DNA of 64,000 nt from a virus, in IMG/VR virus record IMGVR_UViG_3300000117_000011, positions 18,119 through 82,118 of that record. One strand, written 5' to 3'. The notes below the pieces were generated by a model, which made no database searches, was not told the DNA's origin, and saw nothing but the letters and a program-made list of their open reading frames with translations. Shown piece by piece: positions 53,240 through 61,854 of the stretch (the first letter of the stretch is position 1; every line of letters begins with the position of its first letter). The translations under genes were made by a program, and so were the position numbers.

Positions 53240-56200
53240 ATGATTTTAAATCCTATTAATAAAGATATGATAGTGCATAGTAGCATAGAGCTGCAGCCTA
53301 CAATTAATTATGTATCTGCTTCTAATGACTGTCATTTTTTAAATAGGTTAGATATATCTTCAGCTGGTGTATACGGAGACTTAAAAGCAGAATCGTTAAA
53401 TATTCGTCAAGCTTCTAGCGAAAGAACAGACCGATTATATAATGTTAATGACACTTTTTTGTCTGATGGTGATTATAATCTTGTTGAAAAACTAAAAATT
53501 GCAAAAGACTTAGAAACAGAGCTAGATACGACTTTGCAAGATTTTATTGACAATCTTGATACTTCTTCATTGACGACGCAAGAAGCTATTGAAATGTTTG
53601 TTATTTATACTGGAGCAGTCGCTAAAGTTAAAAAAGATAATTTTGCTAATCAAGGTTTAAAAAAAATTAATTATGACTCATCATTCAAAGTTGAGAGAAT
53701 TGAAAAAAAGTTTATAATTGATAATCCTTCTTACCTTAAAAAATCTGCTGTTTTAAACATGTTCAATTATTACAGAGAAAATATGTCTCATAATAATTTT
53801 TTTGATTTATACTGGGGGTTTAAGAATTATAACAGTTTAAACTTTTTTAACTTATATGATGATATTAATTCAAATTTTAAAAACAATATAACACATAAAA
53901 ACTGTGTAATATATCCTAATTTGTATGTAAACGGTAAGTCAACATACAAATTTAATGCTGATGAGTATTCTTTTTCTTTCTATGTAAACCCTAAGCGGAG
54001 TGTTTCAAGTTCTTTTCACTATAACCCGGGATGTGTTTTAAACATACCTGGTGTTATATCAATTTACTTAGTTAAAGGGACTAGCTTAAATGAAAACAAC
54101 GAGACAAATAAATTTAGAATATTTTGTGAGTTAGGCGATAATTCTTACAACTCAATAAATACTAATTTTGCTAATTTTGACATAGATGATACGGGAAAGC
54201 AAACAAATAACTTTTCTTTTCTAAGTAGCGATAACTTATTAAAATTAAATAATTGGCACAACGTATGTATTTCATATAAAATTAATAATGTAAATAGTAG
54301 TAATAAGTCAAATATAAGTTTGTATGTTGACGGCGTCTTAATAGAAGAATTTGTTTTTAATAGTAATATTCACAATGTTACACAAAATAGTGCTATTTTT
54401 ATTGGTAATAAAACTACATTATTAGAAAATGAAATAAGTGATTTTGTTTTACATGCATTTTCTAAAGACAACCAAAATCTTGACGACAATGAAGGCCCAT
54501 ACATTAAAAAACATATACTTTTTGGATCTGAGGTTGATTCTGTTTTAAACACTGGTTCTGACTCTAATAAAACGTATTTATTTAAAAACAAGTTAAACGA
54601 AATAGAAAACAGTTATGTATTAGAATCAACTAGCCAGTCTTTTAATGGTGAACTTTGTGACATTAGAATTTATAATGAATACTTTGACTCAGAAAAAGCT
54701 AGCAATATTTACGCTAGTGGTATACCAGACCTGCAAAAAGAAATAGATGAATTTAACTTATCATTTTATCTTCCTGTTTACTATAGATCACAAAAAGTTA
54801 AAAAAGAAGGCTTAGTAAACCTATCTGCACCATATCAAGTTTATGATGACAGCATTGAAGGCGTTGGTCTTGTTAATGTTGATGATAATTTACAGGGAAA
54901 TTATATATTTACCTATACTAATGGTAATGAAAATCAAGTTGAAACTTTAGAATTTAAAGTTAAGACTGAGAATATATCGTATAACTTTCCAGTAAATCCT
55001 TTCTTTTTAAACTTTACTGGCGGCACAGATGTTTCTGTTGAACACTTCCTAAGAGAGTTTGTCAAGCAAACACAACCAAACGTAGTAATTGGTGGCTCAA
55101 TTAAAAGTGATGCATATCAAGACTGTTTTCTTGGAAAACCAAATGCAATACTAAATGATATTGTTTTTAATGACTTAACCAAGAAAGGACACACACCATT
55201 CAGTTTATACGAAAAAATAGTAAAAACTTTAACTTTAGATGACTTGAACAATATAAATATTGACTATCAAGAAAATAATATATCATATAGGAATTATATG
55301 ATACTACCAAATGATAACGGTATTCAAAGACAGTATTATAATCAAAAAGTTTTTAACTATAATGACGGCGACTTCCTGGATTCACACAAAAATGAGTTAG
55401 ACGAAATAAGCTTTGACTTTGTTTCTTTGAAAAATATTGATAAAAGTCATAGTCTTAATAATTCAATACCAAAGACAAGCATGTTAATTAGTGATAATTT
55501 TAGTATTGATGGAGAAACAATCGAAGAAAATGAAAGGAAGCCTTATAGATTTAATAATAAAATATTGAGCTTGCTTTCATCGAACGGAACTAATAGAAGT
55601 CTTGATCCTTCTTTTAAAGAAAGATGTGATAAAATAAAAAACATATCTTTAGGTAATTTTCACAATTTAGAAAATTCAAGCTATTTTCATGATTATGACT
55701 TAGCTGGTATATCTAACTCTAGTATTTTTAGAAACACTGGAATAATACCTGATACTAGAATAGAATTTATATCAAATAACACTGGTTTTTACAAGACTTT
55801 ATCAAATCCATCACAAAGAAGTTATTATTCTTCACACGATAATACAATTTCTGAAACTGAGGTGTATGATTTTAAGCAAATTGAAGAAAATAGTCAAATA
55901 GTTTACAAAAAAATTCTTATGCCTTTGGAACAGTTAGAGAAAGACTTTAATGAGAATTGTTCAACAATTTTTAGTATTTCAACACAGCTATTTAATAAAA
56001 AAATCAAAAGAGAAACTTTTGAAATAAAAGATGTAGACTTGAGTATGAGCTCAGGTTTGTCAATGACATTTAAAGATTCGAATCTTGGAAGTTTATACAG
56101 ATCTGACTCTTTAACACCACATGCAGAATGGAACACTTCTGGTAATATATTATATAACGAAGGTATTGTTACTTTAATACACCCTAGCATGTTTAACTTT

Positions 56201-56488
56201 GGCAAAACAAATTTTAAAATAAATTGTTCTACACACACAGACTTGAATGTTTTTGAATTAAATCTTCCTGCACATAGAGGTGAGACAAACAAATCTAATA
56301 ATTTGTCTTATATTGATAATTTAAGACTTGACAAATCAGCATTTAACGCTGATGAAGATTTTGTCTATATTACAGATATAGATTTACATGATGAAAATTT
56401 AAACGTTGTAGCTTCTGTAAAGTTGGCGCAACCTTTTGCTAAAAAAGATAGTGATAACGTTTTATTTAGAGTTAAAATGGATTTTTAA
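53240..56488 (+). CDS. Large LamG-like structural protein
   Basis: 1082 residues, starting 1 nt after the previous stop. The first ~200 residues are mostly helical (IAKDLETELDTTLQDFIDNL). Residues ~230-494 form a LamG/concanavalin-like jelly-roll: YSFSFYVNPKRS, NNWHNVCISYKI, ISLYVDGVLIEEFVF, GELCDIRIYNEYFDSEKAS. The C-terminal region contains LIHPSMFNFGKTNFKIN and ends in the module shared with the preceding protein. Inference: a wedge or peripheral baseplate protein with a carbohydrate-binding domain. Its stop overlaps the RuvC-like start (TAATG), linking structural and recombination genes in one transcript. Confidence 0.75.
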   Translation: MILNPINKDMIVHSSIELQPTINYVSASNDCHFLNRLDISSAGVYGDLKAESLNIRQASSERTDRLYNVNDTFLSDGDYNLVEKLKIAKDLETELDTTLQDFIDNLDTSSLTTQEAIEMFVIYTGAVAKVKKDNFANQGLKKINYDSSFKVERIEKKFIIDNPSYLKKSAVLNMFNYYRENMSHNNFFDLYWGFKNYNSLNFFNLYDDINSNFKNNITHKNCVIYPNLYVNGKSTYKFNADEYSFSFYVNPKRSVSSSFHYNPGCVLNIPGVISIYLVKGTSLNENNETNKFRIFCELGDNSYNSINTNFANFDIDDTGKQTNNFSFLSSDNLLKLNNWHNVCISYKINNVNSSNKSNISLYVDGVLIEEFVFNSNIHNVTQNSAIFIGNKTTLLENEISDFVLHAFSKDNQNLDDNEGPYIKKHILFGSEVDSVLNTGSDSNKTYLFKNKLNEIENSYVLESTSQSFNGELCDIRIYNEYFDSEKASNIYASGIPDLQKEIDEFNLSFYLPVYYRSQKVKKEGLVNLSAPYQVYDDSIEGVGLVNVDDNLQGNYIFTYTNGNENQVETLEFKVKTENISYNFPVNPFFLNFTGGTDVSVEHFLREFVKQTQPNVVIGGSIKSDAYQDCFLGKPNAILNDIVFNDLTKKGHTPFSLYEKIVKTLTLDDLNNINIDYQENNISYRNYMILPNDNGIQRQYYNQKVFNYNDGDFLDSHKNELDEISFDFVSLKNIDKSHSLNNSIPKTSMLISDNFSIDGETIEENERKPYRFNNKILSLLSSNGTNRSLDPSFKERCDKIKNISLGNFHNLENSSYFHDYDLAGISNSSIFRNTGIIPDTRIEFISNNTGFYKTLSNPSQRSYYSSHDNTISETEVYDFKQIEENSQIVYKKILMPLEQLEKDFNENCSTIFSISTQLFNKKIKRETFEIKDVDLSMSSGLSMTFKDSNLGSLYRSDSLTPHAEWNTSGNILYNEGIVTLIHPSMFNFGKTNFKINCSTHTDLNVFELNLPAHRGETNKSNNLSYIDNLRLDKSAFNADEDFVYITDIDLHDENLNVVASVKLAQPFAKKDSDNVLFRVKMDF

Positions 56489-57072
56489 TGGAAGATGAAA
56501 ATAAAGTTTGTTATTTAGGATTAGATATTTCGACTTCAATTATAGGCTTTTGTTTAATAAATTACAAAAAAGAATTAGTTTTATTAGATTATATAGATTT
56601 AAGAAAGATTAAGTGTATCTTTAAAAAGTCTGAGCTTGTTAAGGAAAAGTTATATAGTATTAAGAAAGATTATATATTTTCTGATGGTTTTAGTATTTCA
56701 ATAGAAGAAGCATTTCAAAGTTTCAGTAAAGGATTCTCTTCAGCTAGAACATTGTCTCAGCTTAATAGATTTAATGGTATAGTATCTTACCAATGTTATG
56801 AAATATTTAGTAGTGTACCTTTCTATATAAATGTAAACAGCGCAAGAAAGAATTTACAAATAAAAATTAATAAAAAATTAAGTATAAATACAAAAGAACA
56901 AGTATTTCAGTGGGTTCAGAATAGCATTGAAGACTTTGACTGGCCTATGAAAACTTTAAAGTCTGGACCAAATAAAGGTGTTGTAAAATTTCACGAATGT
57001 TGTTATGATATGTCTGACGCATATGTAATTTGTAAGGCACTAATTTATAATGATGAAAATAACAATCAGTGA
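56488..57072 (+). CDS. RuvC-like Holliday junction resolvase
   Basis: 194 residues. The RNase-H-like fold opens with CYLGLDISTSIIGFCLIN (catalytic D13), followed by the second acidic site SISIEEAFQSFSKG (E73/E74) and the terminal acidic pair YDMSDAYVIC (D174, D177). These are the positions of the four carboxylates in RuvC. The length equals that of cellular RuvC. Role: metal-dependent symmetric cleavage of four-way junctions. In T4 this job is done by the unrelated gp49 (endonuclease VII) to clear branches before packaging. Its location just upstream of primase, Mre11/Rad50 and terminase fits the same task. Confidence 0.85.
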   Translation: MEDENKVCYLGLDISTSIIGFCLINYKKELVLLDYIDLRKIKCIFKKSELVKEKLYSIKKDYIFSDGFSISIEEAFQSFSKGFSSARTLSQLNRFNGIVSYQCYEIFSSVPFYINVNSARKNLQIKINKKLSINTKEQVFQWVQNSIEDFDWPMKTLKSGPNKGVVKFHECCYDMSDAYVICKALIYNDENNNQ

Positions 57073-58054
57073 AAAAATAAGTTTTCTAGAAAGCTTTTTA
57101 AATACAACACTATCAAAAGACGGGCATAATATTAACATATGGTGTCCTTTTTGCAAACATAGTAATAAAAATAAGTTAAAGCTAGCGATTCACTTAGAAA
57201 AAAATATTTATCATTGTTGGCTTTGTGACAAAAAAGGTTCAAATATTTCTTATCTTGTTTCTAGACTTAGTCCAGGGAAACAAGATAAGGCAGCAAAGTT
57301 ATTTAAATCATCTAATAAAAAGACTGGTGATTTTGATTTTATACTGAATAGTCTTAATGATTGTTGGTCTCTTTCTAAAGATGATACAGAAAACATAGAA
57401 CCTATTGACTTTCCTGAAGACTTTAGGCTTTTAGCAACTGATTTTAACAGTAATGATCCTGACATAAGAGACATATTTAAATATGCACTTAATAGAGGAT
57501 TATCTAAACATAAACTATGGCTGTTAAAAGTTGGTTATTCTCATAAAAAAGAATTTAGAAGATCACTAATAATTCCTTCTTTAGATGAAAATGGCGAGAT
57601 TAATTTTTATACGTCTCGAAAAATAGATGTTAGCTCTAAAGACTCGTATAAATACAAAAATGCCAGTGTCCAAAAAAAGTCAATAGTCTTTAACGATATA
57701 AATATTGATTGGAGTTTACCACTTACAATAGTTGAAGGACCATTAGATTTACTTAAAACAAATGATAATGCAACTTGTTTATTAGGGTCTTCTTTGACAG
57801 AAGACATGTTACTATTTAAAAAAATAGTAAAAAATTCTACGGAAATTAATCTGGCTTTAGATAGCGATGTATACTATAAAACTATTGAAATATCTGATTT
57901 ATTATCTTCATATAATATTAAAGTAAATATTTTAGATACAAGATGCGCAGAAGACGTAGGTGACATGACTCTGTCACAATTTAAAAGCTGTCTAGAAACA
58001 GCAAAAACATATAACAAAGAATCAAAGCTATTATCAAAAATAGCTTCAATTTAA
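57050..58054 (+). CDS. DNA primase (zinc finger + TOPRIM)
   Basis: 334 residues; overlaps the RuvC-like gene by 23 nt. Two adjacent ATGs (57050 and 57053) are possible starts. The N-terminal zinc-binding domain has CPFC (C32, C35) and HCWLC (C56, C59), the CHC2-type layout IWCPFC...IYHCWLC. The centre is the primase fold, with RRSLIIPSLDENGEINFYTS. The TOPRIM motifs are IVEGPLDLL (E229) and LALDSDV (D271, D273). It corresponds in size and architecture to T4 gp61, which makes RNA primers with the gp41 helicase. No helicase domain is fused. Helicase and polymerase genes must lie outside the window. Confidence 0.9.
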   Translation: MMKITISEKISFLESFLNTTLSKDGHNINIWCPFCKHSNKNKLKLAIHLEKNIYHCWLCDKKGSNISYLVSRLSPGKQDKAAKLFKSSNKKTGDFDFILNSLNDCWSLSKDDTENIEPIDFPEDFRLLATDFNSNDPDIRDIFKYALNRGLSKHKLWLLKVGYSHKKEFRRSLIIPSLDENGEINFYTSRKIDVSSKDSYKYKNASVQKKSIVFNDINIDWSLPLTIVEGPLDLLKTNDNATCLLGSSLTEDMLLFKKIVKNSTEINLALDSDVYYKTIEISDLLSSYNIKVNILDTRCAEDVGDMTLSQFKSCLETAKTYNKESKLLSKIASI

Positions 58055-58062
58055 GGTACAAA

Positions 58063-61000
58063 ATGTCAGTAAAATTTGCGCATATATCAGATGTCCACTG
58101 GAGAAGCTTGAAAAGGCACGATGAGTACAGGACAGTTTTTAATTCTTTATTTGACAGTTTAAAAAAAGAAAAGCCTGACATTATTTTTATTGGTGGCGAC
58201 ATAGTACATTCTAAAACTCAAGGTATTACTCCAGAGCTTATAGAAAATCTCACGTGGTGGTTTACAAACTTAGCCGAAATTGCTCCAACGCATATAATCC
58301 TGGGTAATCATGATGGTTTAATTTTAAATGAAAATCGTCAAGATGCTATAACTCCTATAATAGAAGCATTAAATAATAGCAACATATATCTTTACAAAAA
58401 GAGTGGAATATATGAAATTCCTAATACAGATATAAACTGGGCAGTCTTTTCTTGCTTTGATCATAAAAACTGGGGTAATGTTAAGCCTGTTAAAAACAAG
58501 ATTAATATAGCTTGTTTTCATGGCGCAGTTTGGGGTTCTAAAACTGATGTTGACTGGGAGCTTGATGGTGAAGTAAGTTTAGACTTTTTTAGCGAGTATG
58601 ATTTTTCTTTTTTAGGCGATATTCATAAAATGCAATATCTAGATAAAGAAAAAAGAGTCGCCTATCCAGGATCAACAATCCAGCAAAATTATGGAGAAGA
58701 TATTCTTAAAGGGTATTTAATTTGGGAAATTGAAAATAAGTACGACTTTAGTAGTAGATTTATTAATCTAGATAATCCTTATCCTTTTGTAACGATTGAC
58801 TGGAAAGATTCTGTCGAAAAAACAGTAAAATTCTGCGAAAGAATTAAAAAGCAAGCAAGGTTTAGGATTAGATCAGAAAATTCGATATCTCAAGCAGAAA
58901 TAAAATTACTACATTACTATCTCAAAAACGATAAAGAAGCAAAAGAAATTGTATATCAAGTTTTAAGTAACATACCTAAACATGTTAGCTTAAATAATAA
59001 TCTTGCAAAAGAAAATAATTTCGACATAAGAAAAAGTAATGAAAGAAATTTATTATTAAAAAGTTTATATCAAGATATTAACGACGAAACACTTAGTAAA
59101 CTTAATAGTGTGTTTAAGATCAAACTAGATGAAATTCCAGAGACTTTATCTGTTTTTAAAGATAGTTGGTCGATTAATTCAATAAATTTTAGTAATACTT
59201 TTTCTTATGGAAAAGATAACTATATTAATTTTTCAAATCTTTCCGGAGTAATAGGTTTATTTGGCAACAACCGATCAGGCAAGTCTTCAATTCCAGGTAC
59301 TTTAATGTACACGCTTTTCAACACTTCAGATAGAGGTTCAATAAAAAATCAAGATATCGTTAACATTAGAAAAGGCGAATGCACTTCTAACGTTAATATT
59401 TCTGTAGGATCTAAAAACTATGACGTAACTAGAAAGACTACTAAAAAGACCAATAAAAAAGGCACGACTTCAGCTAGCACAAGTTTAGAACTTAAAAGAA
59501 ACGATATTAGTCTTAATGAAACTGAAGAACAGAGAAGAGAAACAGATAAAATACTAAAAAATTTAATTGGTTCTGCTGAAGACTTTCTTTATACAAGTTT
59601 TGCTTCGCAAGGCGAGATGAATACTTTTATTAAGGAAAAATCAAGTGCAAGAAAATCTGTTTTGTCAAAATTTCTCAATCTAGACGTTTTTGAAAGTTTA
59701 CATAAAAACTCTAGAGAAGACTACATTGTGTTGAAAAATAAATTAAAATCAATAAATGAAGAAAACTGGGATTTGTTGATTGAAAATGTTAATAAAGATA
59801 TATTAAATGTATGCAAAGAAATAGAATTAAACGAAGAAGAAATATCAAAATTAAGAGCAGAAGAGCTAAAAATAAATATAAATATATCAAACTTAGATAA
59901 TGATATAGATAGACACACATCAGGTTATACCTTAGATTCTTGTAACAAAGAAATTCAATTTATTGAAAATAAAACAAACAAAAATATACAAAACATCGAA
60001 GATGTAAAGAACAGACTACATGAAATAAAAGAAAAATTAGAAAAAATTAATTTTTTTAAAATTAATCATCCTATTGATGATCTTGAAAATGACAAACAGA
60101 AACTTGACAATCTTTTAGATAAGATAAAAAAGTTTAGTTTTGAGAAAAAAAACCTTACAAATCAAAAAAAATCAGATGAAAATGAAATTAAAATTCTCGA
60201 TCAGGTACCTTGTGGAGATCAATTCTTAACTTGTAAATTTATAAAAAAAGCACATGAAGCTAAGAGTAATAAAAATGAGCTTTCAAGTAATATAAGTGAA
60301 ATAGAAGGATCAATTTTTGAAATTAGAGGTGTTATTAATAAATTAAAAGATCAGGAAATTGATGAAAAAATAAAAAAGTATAACTTAATATTGAATTCAG
60401 AATATCGTCTTAAAATTGACTCAGAAAGACTTGTAGAAAAAAAATTAATGTACAAAGAAAAGAGTTTATCTTTAAAAAAAGAATTTGACAAACTCCAGAT
60501 TATATTCGGTGAGCTTAAAAGCACAAATAATGATAATCTAATTAAAGAAGTAAATAAAAGCAAAACAGCGCTTAATAGAGTTCAAGATGACATATTTTCT
60601 TTAGAAAGAAAAAACAAGGAAAAACAGTTTGATTTATTTAGATTAAAAAAGAGTATAGAAGAAATAAAAAATCGACAAGCAACATACACCAAAATAGTTT
60701 CAGAGTGGAAAATTTATGACATGTTTACTTATGCCGTGTCAAAAAAAGGTATTCCAACATTTATTATTAACTCTTGCTTACCAAAAATCAATGAAGAAAT
60801 TAATAATATTCTCAATGGCGTAACATCTTTTAAGATTGAAATACAGGAAGAAGCTTCTAATAACAATTTAAACGTTTATATAGACTATGGTGACTCAAAA
60901 AGAATTATTGAGTGTGCAAGTGGAATGGAAAAAATGATTACTTCTATTGCTATTAGAGTTGCATTAATTAACATATCTTCATTACCAAAATCAGATATAT

Positions 61001-61191
61001 TTATTATTGATGAAGGTTTTGGTGCACTTGATGATACAAACATAGAAGCTTGTGCAAGACTTTTAAATAGTTTAAAAAAATATTTTAAGACTATACTGAT
61101 AATATCACATGTTGATGCAATCAAAGATATTGTAGATAAAAATATAGAAATTTCAATGAAAGGTCAAGATTCTTATGTTAATTGTAGATGA
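58063..61191 (+). CDS. Mre11-Rad50 (SbcD-SbcC; gp47-gp46) single-chain fusion
   Basis: 1042 residues. Residues 1-~240 form the Mre11/SbcD phosphoesterase: HISDVHW (D10, H12), GGDIVH (D46), LGNHDG (81-85), CFHGAVWG (H153), LGDIHKM (D186, H188), all metal ligands present. Residues ~380-1042 form the Rad50/SbcC ATPase: Walker A GNNRSGKS (401-408), Q-loop SFASQGE (Q516), long coiled coils with a hook CGDQFLTC (C717, C724), signature ASGMEK (from 952), Walker B FIIDEGFGALDD (D983, E984). In T4 these are two genes, 47 and 46; here one frame encodes both without an internal stop. Role: end resection and recombination-dependent replication, and nucleolytic processing of host DNA. Confidence 0.95.
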   Translation: MSVKFAHISDVHWRSLKRHDEYRTVFNSLFDSLKKEKPDIIFIGGDIVHSKTQGITPELIENLTWWFTNLAEIAPTHIILGNHDGLILNENRQDAITPIIEALNNSNIYLYKKSGIYEIPNTDINWAVFSCFDHKNWGNVKPVKNKINIACFHGAVWGSKTDVDWELDGEVSLDFFSEYDFSFLGDIHKMQYLDKEKRVAYPGSTIQQNYGEDILKGYLIWEIENKYDFSSRFINLDNPYPFVTIDWKDSVEKTVKFCERIKKQARFRIRSENSISQAEIKLLHYYLKNDKEAKEIVYQVLSNIPKHVSLNNNLAKENNFDIRKSNERNLLLKSLYQDINDETLSKLNSVFKIKLDEIPETLSVFKDSWSINSINFSNTFSYGKDNYINFSNLSGVIGLFGNNRSGKSSIPGTLMYTLFNTSDRGSIKNQDIVNIRKGECTSNVNISVGSKNYDVTRKTTKKTNKKGTTSASTSLELKRNDISLNETEEQRRETDKILKNLIGSAEDFLYTSFASQGEMNTFIKEKSSARKSVLSKFLNLDVFESLHKNSREDYIVLKNKLKSINEENWDLLIENVNKDILNVCKEIELNEEEISKLRAEELKININISNLDNDIDRHTSGYTLDSCNKEIQFIENKTNKNIQNIEDVKNRLHEIKEKLEKINFFKINHPIDDLENDKQKLDNLLDKIKKFSFEKKNLTNQKKSDENEIKILDQVPCGDQFLTCKFIKKAHEAKSNKNELSSNISEIEGSIFEIRGVINKLKDQEIDEKIKKYNLILNSEYRLKIDSERLVEKKLMYKEKSLSLKKEFDKLQIIFGELKSTNNDNLIKEVNKSKTALNRVQDDIFSLERKNKEKQFDLFRLKKSIEEIKNRQATYTKIVSEWKIYDMFTYAVSKKGIPTFIINSCLPKINEEINNILNGVTSFKIEIQEEASNNNLNVYIDYGDSKRIIECASGMEKMITSIAIRVALINISSLPKSDIFIIDEGFGALDDTNIEACARLLNSLKKYFKTILIISHVDAIKDIVDKNIEISMKGQDSYVNCR

Positions 61192-61435
61192 TGATAAATG
61201 GCATAAAGTTGATAAAGATTTAGAAGAAAAAAAGTATAACAACATACGATTTGTTAGACCAAAAGACTACAAGCCTGTTTCGCTATCATGTAGCTTTTGT
61301 GATACTTTAATTGCCACAGTAGAAGATGTTGAGTCTATGAAAGAAGCTAATGTTTGTGAAAATTGCTACATAACATATTATTATCATAATAAAGATAAGT
61401 GGAAAAAAGGCTGGAGGCCAAATATTAAAAGGTAA
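61175..61435 (+). CDS. Small zinc-ribbon protein
   Basis: 86 residues; the ATG at 61175 lies 17 nt inside the end of the Mre11-Rad50 gene, in another frame. Four cysteines in two pairs, CSFC (39, 42) and CENC (61, 64), form a probable zinc ribbon. The N- and C-termini are basic and aromatic (KKYNNIRFVRPKDYKP; HNKDKWKKGWRPN). Small ribbons of this kind may bind nucleic acid or polymerase, but function is unknown. Its position after the recombination genes and before the terminase suggests replication, transcription or packaging. Confidence 0.75.
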   Translation: MLIVDDDKWHKVDKDLEEKKYNNIRFVRPKDYKPVSLSCSFCDTLIATVEDVESMKEANVCENCYITYYYHNKDKWKKGWRPNIKR

Positions 61436-61444
61436 TATATAATT

Positions 61445-61469
61445 AGTATATATTTAAGTTTTCAAGAGG
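61445..61469 (+). promoter_or_regulatory. Promoter-like AGTATATATTTA element
   Basis: The 40-nt gap before 61476 contains AGTATATATTTA (61445-61456), the same 12-mer as at 51125-51136. It lies 19 nt before the ATG. AGAGG (61465-61469) is the ribosome site. This would be the promoter for the packaging genes. Confidence 0.4.
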
Positions 61470-61475
61470 TTTAAA

Positions 61476-61847
61476 ATGGAATACGATTTAATTAATGGAC
61501 TAGGATGTGCTATAGACAATGTATATAACTATAGCTCTGAAGATGGTTCTAGAAAAACTAAAGCTCGACTTGTTGATGAAGAAATGCATATTACATACGT
61601 AACTATATTGAATTCATCAAGAGAATCAGATTTACATTATCAAATGAAAAATCTAAAAAAAGAGTCAAATGAAATGATTAATTCAAGGCTCAGAACAATT
61701 AAAAAAGAATTTAAAGACGCTTCAGGCAGACCACTTACAACAAAAAAAGTAGGTTCGAGTGATGATGTAGAAACACTTACTGTAAGTCCTTATAGTCCGT
61801 TTAGAAAACTTAAGTATTCCTGTACATATAAATACGAAGTAAAGTAA
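61476..61847 (+). CDS. Hypothetical protein upstream of terminase
   Basis: 123 residues with a clear ribosome site (AGAGG, 6 nt spacing). Two beta-strand regions (RKTKARLVDEEMHITYVTIL; RKLKYSCTYKYEVK) flank a central basic helix (KNLKKESNEMINSRLRTIKK). One cysteine near each end. No recognised family. Because it directly precedes the large terminase gene it may serve packaging, and it is an alternative candidate for a packaging accessory protein, though it does not resemble gp16. Confidence 0.68.
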   Translation: MEYDLINGLGCAIDNVYNYSSEDGSRKTKARLVDEEMHITYVTILNSSRESDLHYQMKNLKKESNEMINSRLRTIKKEFKDASGRPLTTKKVGSSDDVETLTVSPYSPFRKLKYSCTYKYEVK

Positions 61848-61854
61848 TTTAAAC

